From assembly GCA_025642075.2 (NCBI GenBank), contig JAODUO010000126.1, positions 879,501 through 943,500 of the forward strand: DNA of 64,000 bases, read 5' to 3'. Positions 1-10,052 of this stretch are shown one piece after another (the first letter of the stretch is position 1; each line of letters opens with the position of its first letter). The stretch is from Ridgeia piscesae. Lineage: Eukaryota; Annelida; Polychaeta; Sabellida; Siboglinidae. The notes under the pieces are model-generated. The model was not told the origin of the DNA and searched no databases. It was given only the letters and a program-made list of their open reading frames with translations. A program made the position numbers and the translations under genes.

Positions 1-2780
1 CACTTGTATCAAGTTTGATTGCACGTACATCTTCCTCATTTAAACCCTTCACTTGTATCAAGTTTGATTGCTGTACATCTTCCTCCTTTAAACCCTTCAC
101 TTGTATAAGTTTGATTGCAGGGGTACATCTTCCTCCTTTAAACCCTTCACTTGTATCAAGTTTGATTGCACGTACATCTTCCTCCTTTAAACCCTTCACT
201 TGTATCAAGTTTGATTGCACGTACATCTTCCTCCTTTAAACCCTTCACTTGTATCAAGTTTGATTGCACGTACATCTTCCTCCTTTAAACCCTTCACTTG
301 TATAAAAGTTTGATTGCACGTACATTTTCCTCCTTTAAACCCTTCACTTGTATAAAAGTTTGATTGCACGTACATCTTCCTCCTTTAAACCCTTCACTTG
401 TATCAAGTTTGATTGCACGTACATCTTCCTCCTTTAAACCCTTCACTTGTATCAAGTTTGATTGCACGTACATCTTCCTCCTTTAAACCCTTCACTTGTA
501 TCAAGTTTGATTGCACGTACATCTTCCTCCTTTAAACCCTTCACTTGTATCAAGTTTGATTGCACGTACATCTTCCTCCTTTAAACCCTTCACTTGTATC
601 AAGTTTGATTGCACGTACATCTTCCTCCTTTAAACCCTTCACTTGTATCAAGTTTGATTGCACGTACATCTTCCTCCTTTAAACCCTTCACTTGTAGCAA
701 GTTTGATTGCACGTACATCTTCCTCCTTTAAACCCTTCACTTGTATCAAGTTTGATTGCACGTACATCTTCCTCCTTTAAACCCTTCACTTGTATCAAGT
801 TTGATTGCACGTACATCTTCCTCCTTTAAACCCTTCACTTGTATCAAGTTTGACTGCACGTACATCTTCCTCCTTTAAGCCCTTCACTTGTATCAAGTTT
901 GACTGCACGTACATCTTCCTCCTTTAAACCCTTCACTTGTATCAAGTTTGACTGCACGTACATCTTCCTCCTTTAAACCCTTCACTTGTATCAAGTTTGA
1001 TTGCACGTACATCTTCCTCCTTTAAACCCTTCACTTGTATCAAGTTTGATTGCACGTACATCTTCCTCATTTAAACCCTTCACTTGTATCAAGTTTGATT
1101 GCACTTACATCTTCCTCCTTTAAACCCTTCACTTGTATCAAGTTTGACTTGCACGTACATCTTCCTCCTTTAAACCCTTCACTTGTATCAAGTTTGATTG
1201 CACGTACATCTTCCTCCTTTAAACCCTTCACTTGTATCAAGTTTGATTGCACTACATCTTCCTCCTTTAAACCCTTCACTTGTAGCAAGTTTGATTGCAC
1301 TTACATCTTCCTCCTTTAAACCCTTCACTTGTATCAAGTTTGATTGCACGTACATCTTCCTCCTTTAAACCCTTCACTTGTAGCAAGTTTGATTGCACGT
1401 AATCTTCCTCTTTAAACCCTTCACTTGTATCAAGTTTGATTGCAATACATCTTCCTCCTTTAAACCCTTCACTTGTATCAAGTTTGATTGCACGTACATC
1501 TTCCTCCTTTAAACCCTTCACTTGTATCAAGTTTGATTGCACGTACATCTTCCTCCTTTAAACCCTTCACTTGTATCAAGTTTGACTGCACGTACATCTT
1601 CCTCCTTTAAACCCTTCACTTGTATCAAGTTTGATTGCACGTACATCTTCCTCCTTTAAACCCTTCACTTGTATCAAGTTTGATTGCACGTACATCTTCC
1701 TCCTTTAAACCCTTCACTTGTATCAAGTTTGATTGCACGTACATCTTCCTCCTTTAAACCCTTCACTTGTATCAAGTTTGATTGCACGTACATCTTCCTC
1801 CTTTAAACCCTTCACTTGTATCAAGTTTGATTGCACGTACATCTTCCTCCTTTAAACCCTTCACTTGTATCAAGTTTGATTGCACGTACATCTTCCTCCT
1901 TTAAACCCTTCACTTGTATCAAGTTTGATTGCACGTACATCTTCCTCATTTAAACCCTTCACTTGTATCAAGTTTGATTGCACGTAATCTTCCTCATTTA
2001 AACCCTTCACTTGTATCAAGTTTGATTGCACGTACATCTTCCTCATTTAAACCCTTCACTTGTATCAAGTTTGATTGCACGTACATCTTCCTCATTTAAA
2101 CCCTTCACTTGTATCAAGTTTGATTGCACTTACATCTTCCTCCTTTAAACCCTTCGCTTGTATCAAGTTTGATTGCACGTACATCTTCCTCCTTTAAACC
2201 CTTCACTTGTATCAAGTTTGATTGCACGTACATCTTCCTCCTTTAAACCCTTCACTTGTATCAAGTTTGATTGCACGTACATCTTCCTCCTTTAAACCCT
2301 TCACTTGTATCAAGTTTGATTGCACGTACATCTTCCTCCTTTAAACCCTTCACTTGTATCAAGTTTGATTGCACGTACATCTTCCTCCTTTAAACCCTTC
2401 ACTTGTATCAAGTTTGATTGCACGTAATCTTCCTCATTTAAACCCTTCACTTGTATCAAGTTTGATTGCACGTACATCTTCCTCCTTTAAACCCTTCACT
2501 TGTATCAAGTTTGACTGCACGTACATCTTCCTCCTTTAAACCCTTCACTTGTATCAAGTTTGACTGCACGTACATCTTCCTCCTTTAAACCCTTCACTTG
2601 TATCAAGTTTGATTGCACGTAATCTTCCTCATTTAAACCCTTCACTTGTATCAAGTTTGATTGCACGTAATCTTCCTCATTTAAACCCTTCACTTGTATC
2701 AAGTTTGATTGCACATAATCTTCCTCATTTAAACCCTTCACTTGTATCAAGTTTGATTGCATGTACATCTTCCTCCTTTA
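1..2780. repeat. 49-bp tandem repeat (satellite/minisatellite), about 57 copies, open at left edge
   Basis: A unit of 49 bp recurs from the first base to 2780, for example with starts at 601 and 650. Each unit has a pyrimidine-rich core (TCTTCCTCCTTTAAACCC) and a CAAGTTTGATTGCACGTA segment. Variants are a two-base deletion (CGTAATCTT), CTCATTTA for CTCCTTTA, and TGACTGC for TGATTGC. Some variants cluster near 840-960 and 2400-2760, which suggests local copying. The unit length is not a multiple of three, so the apparent open frames are by-products. The array lies in the last intron of the SLC3A2-like gene and continues beyond the left edge. Confidence 0.98.
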
Positions 2781-2786
2781 TTTCAG

Positions 2787-3236
2787 TATTATTCTGAGAT
2801 TGAGAAGCCCCTGGACAGTGACATGACCGCGATGTTGTGGCGCACTGGCTCTGTCTTCCCATACATCGCTGGCAGTGACCTCGGTGACCTCAACGTCAAA
2901 CTCCTCGCTAGCATCATCCAGGAACGAAGGTCTGCACCCGCGTTACAACACGACAGCACGGAAGGTGGCAAATCGGGTGACAAAAAGGATTTCAACTACA
3001 AATACTTGGAGGAGGTGGAGGACGACACCATCTTGATTCGTCGCTGGTTTGAGCGGCAGGATGATTACTACATTGGTGTCAACTTCGGCAAGAAGCCGGT
3101 GAAACGCAACTGGTCACGGTTCACGGTGATGGCTCAAGTTGTGGCGGATTCGGGGGAAGTTTACTCGGGAAATATAAATTTTCAGCAGCTTGTCCTTAAA
3201 CCGAATCAGGTTTTGATAGCGAAAGTGACTAATTAG
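2787..3236 (+). CDS. SLC3A2: Last exon of an SLC3A2/4F2hc-like amino-acid transporter heavy chain (partial)
   Basis: The acceptor CTCCTTTATTTCAG ends at 2786 and opens a 149-codon frame (TAT TAT TCT) that stops with TAG at 3234-3236. The protein fits the end of the alpha-amylase-like ectodomain of SLC3 heavy chains. MLWRTGSVFPYI parallels human 4F2hc MLWDESSFPDI. A helix with LLASIIQERRSAPALQHD follows, then the strand pair ILIRRWF and YYIGVNFG (human FSYIRHW / FLVVLNFG), and finally LVLKPNQVLIAKV (human LKLEPHEGLLLRF). The family forms disulphide-linked heteromers with SLC7 light chains and carries them to the plasma membrane. The transmembrane segment and earlier exons lie outside the window. 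SLC3A1/rBAT or a secreted amylase-family enzyme is less likely. The identification rests on remembered family sequence. Confidence 0.75.
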   Translation, partial: YYSEIEKPLDSDMTAMLWRTGSVFPYIAGSDLGDLNVKLLASIIQERRSAPALQHDSTEGGKSGDKKDFNYKYLEEVEDDTILIRRWFERQDDYYIGVNFGKKPVKRNWSRFTVMAQVVADSGEVYSGNINFQQLVLKPNQVLIAKVTN

Positions 3237-3612
3237 GTAGTTATTACTAAGCAGAACAATTGCAGTGGATGTTGTGGTTAATGGTTGTTAAAGTATCATT
3301 GTTATGAAATTCTATTAGATGAATAGAATATTCACCAATAATTGTTTCATGTTTGCATTACTAGTATTGAATACCAATGTACTTAGCTTGGTATGATATT
3401 ATTTAGAATATTTGCATACTGCTGGGATAACGCATATCAATGTTTGTTGTAATTAATTTGCTGACTATGCTTTCTACAATGTAATCTTTTACAATATCAA
3501 GGTTGTGAATGATACAGCATTTAAAGTGTTACAGGGCAAACACTCATGTACAGAGGCCAGTTGATTTTATTAATAATATAACTGATGTTTACTCTACAAT
3601 TTTGGCAGTTAA

Positions 3613-3614
<2 letters not shown>

Positions 3615-3645
<31 letters not shown>
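3615..3645. repeat. (TA)n microsatellite
   Basis: About 15 perfect TA dinucleotides downstream of the SLC3A2-like stop codon. Confidence 0.95.
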
Positions 3646-3649
<4 letters not shown>

Positions 3650-4148
3650 CAAGTAATACATTCCAATTTTATATATTACATATTTTATATCGGGTGTTGT
3701 GCATATTGTTTTATACAGGTTACCAAATTTAATTATTATAAACACACACATATATAAATATCTGTCCGACACCAACGTATGTAGATCATTTATCAAGCTC
3801 TGTTTGGCCGACTGCTGTTTTAAGCAGACCAAAACCAGTCTGCTAAACAGTTTAATCCCTGGATAATATATTTCAGTTCAAAATGTGATTACTGTTATGT
3901 CTAGAAATATACGTCATTATTTGCACCAGATTAATAAGTATTTTAGCAATTTTGAGAACATTGTATTGGGAGGTCATATACCTTGTGTACACGTACTGGG
4001 GTGGTCTGTAGTATAGGAAACTATACGCATAATTAATGGTCTACATATGCTGCACTTAGTAATATTATGTATACATCTTATATGTGCAGCTAATTAATTT
4101 TGATGTGATTATACATGTGCTTTTTTTCCCAAATGATTCTTATAGCAG

Positions 4149-4150
<2 letters not shown>

Positions 4151-4181
<31 letters not shown>
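4151..4181. repeat. (TA)n microsatellite
   Basis: About 15 TA dinucleotides, followed by a short degenerate tail (TGGTATATAT). Confidence 0.95.
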
Positions 4182-4183
<2 letters not shown>

Positions 4184-4298
4184 TATATATCCATAAACAG
4201 TTGACAAGCATTCCAAAACTTCATTTGATGTATTTGGATTACATCTCTGACAAAATCTGCATTGTTAGTAGCAAGATATTTGTATTTTTATAAATAAA

Positions 4299-6048
4299 CA
4301 TATTGCATAAACATTTTGCGAATTATTTTTGATGTTACCCAAGTTTTAATAACTCTATGTGGCCTGCAAGTCCCATTTCCATGGATAGACCCAGCAATAA
4401 TGTTATCAGAACAGTTTTATGAAGCATTCACTTTCTTATGATTTATTCAGTAAAATGATGTTTATGCACAAGGCATTAAACCAAACACTTTGGGCAAAGT
4501 AATCTTATGCCAGGTTATCAGTTGTGTGTTTGCCATTAATAAGGTTCATTTAAAAATATACACCTAAATGGATCAATTGTATCAACATCAAGTAATCATG
4601 TCCATTATGCAGCCGTTAACAGCCTTTTTTAATCACAAATGTCTGCATTAAGATCTCGGAGAGCAATTACCCTGTCTCTATTCAGCTCAACAACTAGACA
4701 TACGAATATGAAAGACAGGCTGGTATTTCTTGCAAAAAAACAATTTTCCAAATGAAATATGACTTAAATAAATAATAATGCTGATGATGAAACACAGCAG
4801 ACAAAACTGCATGCATTTCCAATGTGGTCCTCAATTTTTTTCTTTCAAGTTTAGTAATTTTCGACAAATGTCTACTTGAAATCCTGCCCAAATTTGTTTA
4901 GAAACCAACCGTATATCTATTTCCTATCTGTCGAATATAAGTCATCACACAGTAGCTCCACCTGGTGGTTAGTGTGTTCGGCTGTAACTCCTACACAAGA
5001 AGCACATCAAGACAACTGCAGTAGTAATAACATAATGATTTTTATTTTTCTCCCAACATTTTGAGCAAACATCTATACATGAGACTGTGATGTCCACTTG
5101 CTCTCCCTGCGTGGTCAGCTGACTAAGACAGGATGTCCAACTGGTCATCCCACCGGATGTCCGAGCGGTCACCCCAACCTGTCAGCTGACAAGAGGAAGA
5201 GGTTCAAGTGGTCACATTCACTGAACCGCCCTGTGTGTTGTCGCCTAGAGTACAGCTGTTCAGCACCAGGCGGCAGCACTGTTGCAGTATCGAAGTAGCA
5301 GGAAATCGATGGTATCACACTGGGAAAGTATAAAACTGACAATATATGTCTGATTCATTGGGGACAGTAATCTTTATACACATTCATCTCATGTGCACAG
5401 CCAAAGTTCATATTCGCATTGTTCACATGCACAATCTATACACTGTTGACATGCACAATTTATACAAGAACAGGGGCATTTCTACTACAACTGGATGACA
5501 CTGGTTTGTCACGCACGACTTCCAGTATGTCGTGAATTATTTGAATTTATTTCTTGGCAGCGGTATCAGAACTTGTGTTCTGGATGTGTAAATTGTTTAG
5601 CTAGCTGGATCGGTCATCATACACGAATCAGTGTACACTGAGCAGGACCCTGCTTCAGCTGGACACACAAACAGATATATGGTCTTAAATGAGACACATT
5701 TAAAACCGTCTGTACATTAAGTTATCCCTTGTATTTTGGCACCAGTAATACAAGGCGGCAACGCGGATCCAACACAGCGTTCATTCTAACACGTCTCCAT
5801 CGATATATACGTTATTGCTTATAAAACGTCTTTGCCTCAACGCTCTGTCAACATACCAATCTACATTTACCACATGCATACATGGTAGAAACATGGTAAG
5901 ACACGTACTCAGCAGAGCTGTTTAAACACACGTTATTTCACACAAGATATGGCAATATATAAAACCGACCCTAGCAAGAGGAATTGTCTGAACGACCAGA
6001 GCTCACTGACTACAACATCTGTCAGATCTCGCTACCAACACAAACATC

Positions 6049-6079
<31 letters not shown>

Positions 6080-7591
6080 GCACACGATGCAACAAGTACA
6101 TCGCAAAGGATTTTGAAATTTGCTAAGTGCTCTGTCTACTTTCAAACATTCACAGGTGCCCAGATCGTGGGTCATTTGTTGGATCTGATCTTGATATACA
6201 GTTGTGGTGCATTCTGGGATTTTATGACAACCATGGGAGATTCAAGATGGTGTCTGTATAAGAACTCTCGATCTATGACAGTTTAGACTGACTCAGTTTG
6301 TATGTTGTTTTCTAACTCTGATTGGAAACCAAATCGATGCCATCCATGGAGGTCTGTGAACGGGACACTTCAGCAAAAGTAGTTCCCAGAATGCACCATT
6401 CCCAATACGTTTCTATAACCTGGCATGTTGCGGATGTATGCCACCTCTTCAATCACCTCGTTTCACAGCGCACTCGCACAACTCGTTTTGATTTCTGATA
6501 TGCAACACATCACACTTTTGAAACATGCATCCCATCTTTTAAGACTGATGTTCACGAACTCGCACACATCGTGGGAATGTCAAATTGACAGAACCAGTTT
6601 GAGCCGGATTCTACAAAGCATAAACTATGGAACACATGACTGGAGGCGTTGAGAAAGTGTAGGGATGAAAACAGGACATGCAGCATGTAAATATCGTGTC
6701 TTCTCACAATGACAGAAAAAGGATTACACTTTTGTTTTGCAAACTTCAGCTGTTGTCAGTCAGCTTCACCATTGTGGCCCTCAAGTAACTCACATGAGTA
6801 GGTACATCAGTGAGGCCATCTCTTGACACACCCATCACCTCATAGTCAGTTAGTCACACAGTGAAACTATCCGACTCATCAAAACCACGCAACTGTCAAA
6901 TCAAAGTACATTTTCCCAACTGGATGAACAGAATCTGATGTATTGATTTACGCAACCCGGTGAACCTCCAGAAAACTGCAACAAAACAGCCATTAACATT
7001 TAATAATTATTTACAGCCAATTATGTGCCACATGTCTGAACAACTGATCACAATATACGAGTAAACCAGCCATCTGGGATTGAGCGCCATTGAATTATTG
7101 CACGTTTAGAGATGCGTGGTAACAAGATGGCAAAATCTGCCAGCAACGTATTTCACACATCAAAACACTGGTTTTGGCAGGTGGTCAATGTTTTACGACA
7201 TCACGGTAAAAGAGCTTACCAATGGTATCGATTATTACATCTATACAGGTGCACAAACACGCAACCGTACACTACTTATAACAGTATCCTAGTACAGTTC
7301 TAACACGATACACCTGCTGTTATATGAATGATAATCATGTAACTGGCCTATCATACATCCCTACAATTGCAACCCAGTTTATTTCATGCCACAATGTCAA
7401 ACAACGTCTCCTTCATGTCCAATGATTCCCGCAATAACGACAATGATTATTTCTCTTATTAAATACAAGTCAACACATATAAAAATAAATATAAGCCCTG
7501 AGAAATATTCTCATAGAAATGCATATGTTTCTTGTTAAAATTTCTGTACACGTTTCATATATATAATATATATACCTATCTCATCAGCTAC
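4299..7591. other. Intergenic stretch, no supported gene
   Basis: Short unrelated open frames only. Near 5130-5180 a unit of about 24 bp beginning GGATGTCC is present twice, and a TA run lies at 6049-6072. The 3' UTR of the leftward-transcribed FERM gene could extend into this stretch, but no signal proves it. Confidence 0.5.
6049..6072. repeat. (TA)n microsatellite
   Basis: About 12 TA dinucleotides, followed by a few CA dinucleotides. Confidence 0.9.
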
Positions 7592-7743
7592 GGGCCGTTC
7601 CATTTTAAAATCGCCGGGACGGAGGGCTGGAAATAAATGTTGAAATATACGCTACGTAGAGCAAGTGCTGACCCCAGAACGATGGGGTGAAAGGCGTCTA
7701 ATGCACATCCCTCCGACCCCGAGTTGCTAAAGTGGAACAGCTG
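7592..7743. mobile_element. Short terminal-inverted-repeat element (MITE-like), 152 bp
   Basis: The left arm (7592-7626, GGGCCGTTCCATTTTAAAAT onward) pairs with the reverse complement of the right arm (7709-7743). About 26 of 34 positions match, including GTTCCA and CGGAGGG. The interior is about 80 bp and non-coding. Length, inverted ends and lack of coding fit a MITE or a structured SINE-like repeat. No clear target-site duplication is visible. Confidence 0.55.
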
Positions 7744-9383
7744 TACATGCATTGGTTATTTGTGCAGTATTCAATAAGAATGCACGCAGTTCTACGATTT
7801 TACACGATACAAATATTGCACCAGTGCAACAAGAGGCCTCTCCACATGCAACTTATACGTCGACCACAAACCATCTATCTAGCCTAGTGCTCAGCTACAC
7901 ATGCATCACCATACCCAGTCTTTAACAAACGGCAGATTTGCCAAATCACCTGCGAACCCCAACACTACCCCCCCCCCGCAACCCAGTTATTAGTAACAAA
8001 CCATGTCAGTACCTCCGCTAAAACATAAACTTTGTTAAAATCACACACACCGCCCAGTTTTAAATACTATCGACTCGTAAAACAGCTGCAACGTATCCGA
8101 TCAACACAACTGGTTAATCTTGATGACATAAGGCACAAACATCGAATAGGGACTGCATGACCCACATGCACACTGTGGTATTAAATAAACTATACACAAG
8201 TGTTATGCAGAACTAAAATTACTGGGAAAACATCGATAACACATCGATCTGCAGCGAATCTTTTAGTCCATGGAACACTTACAGTGGCATACACACTCCT
8301 CTGTTTAATATCAGCTCAACGTGGTTAATATCAGACCGATGCGATCTGGTGCACTGGTCAGTCTGTTTGATCAAGTCTGCTTTGATTGTTGTGCGGATGC
8401 TGCAGTGCTAGTGGTTTGTAGTCACACTGCCAGGCAACTGACTGGAAGGCTGGCGACAACACAGTCACTCAGTGACATTTATTTAGTCACTCAGTTTCAC
8501 TCTATCATTACCACAAAATTTAGTCACTCAGTTTTATTCTATCATTATCACCGAACAAGTTTTGTCTTGGAGCAAACGACTAACACGTCTCGCTGGTATT
8601 TCCGTGACGTCGCCAACTGCTTCGCTAGCAACGATCATACACTTCAATTTAAACAGGGACTCTGATAAATTATATATGATGTGATTACGCCATTCATGAG
8701 CACATAAGTCGAGGTGCTATATTAAGTATGATTATATCGATTAGCGTTAACAAAGCTACAAAAAGATACAGGAAGTTGCATGCGATCTTCCGAACTAGCA
8801 GCATCTGTAACTGGGACATGTCTTCACAGTTTTAACATTCATGTGTGTGATAATGTAGATTCGCTGGTTACAAGGTGCAACAAACATAAGAGACAGCAGT
8901 GTATTTCAGTATATTTAAGATTTTCAAACCGAAGACAACTATAATGGTATATAGTTATAGACCTGCATTGCTGCCACTTGCACTGTTTTTATTTCTTTGG
9001 CACCACATATAAAAGGAACCTGGCTGACGATGAACACACACATCAATTGGATTGTGTATTTGCTTACTGATGCAAGCACCACGTTATCGCATATCAGGCT
9101 CCATCACCGTAGATACACACTTGTTTACATGTGCCCGTGTGTACGACTTCTCATTCACGCTCGTGATGTCGTAATAGACAACAACGCGGTTGTTACAAAC
9201 GTAACAACGTTGGTAATCTGCAGTCAGACAGAATGGAGAGGATGGCATGGAGATCTCAACATTCGTACCTGAGACCTTCCACTATGCACACCTCTCAAAG
9301 ACTGACTTGACTTACAATGTGCACTCGTTTGTGTGAAACTGCAACCACAGGGACCAGCCAAGAGTGCATCAGTTGTAGCAATG
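7744..9383. other. 3' flank / probable 3' UTR of the FERM gene
   Basis: No coding signal beyond short chance frames. TTTATT on the + strand at 8988-8993 is an AATAAA poly(A) signal on the - strand, about 390 nt past the FERM-gene stop codon. It is a plausible but unproven transcript end. Confidence 0.35.
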
Positions 9384-10052
9384 TCAGGCAATGCCTAGGC
9401 TGGCCTTCTGTGGCCCAATGGCCTTGCCATTGTACGGGCTGTGACCTCCGCTCGTGATTTTGGCAGGGAAGCGAGGCACCAAGCCATTGGACTGCGCCTC
9501 CATCATCATGCTGCCGCCATTACTCGTCGTGGTCTGATGCACGATGCTGCTGTCAAGCACGACGGCGGTCATGTTACTGTTCATCGATGGCGACTCGGAT
9601 GGTGACGATGCTGACGACGCGTGCGACACGTCATTGTCACTCAAGAGGACGTCGTCGAACACACGCAGTGTCTGGTCGAGGTTGAAGTTCTCGCTGTGCC
9701 AGCTGAAAGGGCGCGCCACCGTGCCGGCCTCCATCTGGCTCGCCACGCGTCGCTGCTCTGCATACGACAGGTGCTTCTTCGCCGCGGCCGACTGGCTCGC
9801 CTTGTTGCCATGGTAACAGGTGCACATTGTGACGAGCGATGCGTCATTACAGAGTGCCGTCAGCATTGGCAAGGAGAGGTTCTTACTGTTGAGGCCGCGG
9901 ATCTCGGCAGCGACGTTCTGCTGCTGGATGCCATGGAGTGGACATTCGGGGTTGACCACACTGACCGGTGGGGAGCCCGATGGGGCAGACACGGGCGAGC
10001 TCTTTTGGGGCGTTGATGTCGCTTCCTCCGAGCTCAGAGACTCTGTGAGAGA
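9384..10052 (-). CDS. FRMD6: FRMD6-like coding exon 12 (C-terminus, stop)
   Basis: Acceptor CGTTTTGTTGCAG, 669 nt, phase 0, stop TGA at 9386-9384. It encodes an acidic Ser/Pro segment, then AAEIRGLNSKNLSLPMLTAL followed by CNDASLVTMCTCYHG, and FSWHSENFNLDQTLRVFDDV. These ordered patches stand out from the disordered exon 11 and may be a conserved C-terminal module. The protein ends KASLGIA. Confidence 0.88.
   Translation of the reverse strand, partial: SLTESLSSEEATSTPQKSSPVSAPSGSPPVSVVNPECPLHGIQQQNVAAEIRGLNSKNLSLPMLTALCNDASLVTMCTCYHGNKASQSAAAKKHLSYAEQRRVASQMEAGTVARPFSWHSENFNLDQTLRVFDDVLLSDNDVSHASSASSPSESPSMNSNMTAVVLDSSIVHQTTTSNGGSMMMEAQSNGLVPRFPAKITSGGHSPYNGKAIGPQKASLGIA

Larger units (their letters stand above)
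3237..4298 (+). other. Probable 3' UTR of the SLC3A2-like gene, with candidate poly(A) signal
   Basis: AT-rich sequence follows the stop codon without further coding signal. An AATAAA at 4293-4298 is a plausible poly(A) signal. The two TA microsatellites would then be transcribed. The true end of the transcript cannot be seen. Confidence 0.3.

Noticed and set aside
15..2768. Open frames on both strands in the first 2.8 kb encoding Ser/Phe/Lys-rich repeats
   Set aside because: They arise from the 49-bp satellite, whose period is not a multiple of three. They start on non-ATG codons and have no splice or homology support.
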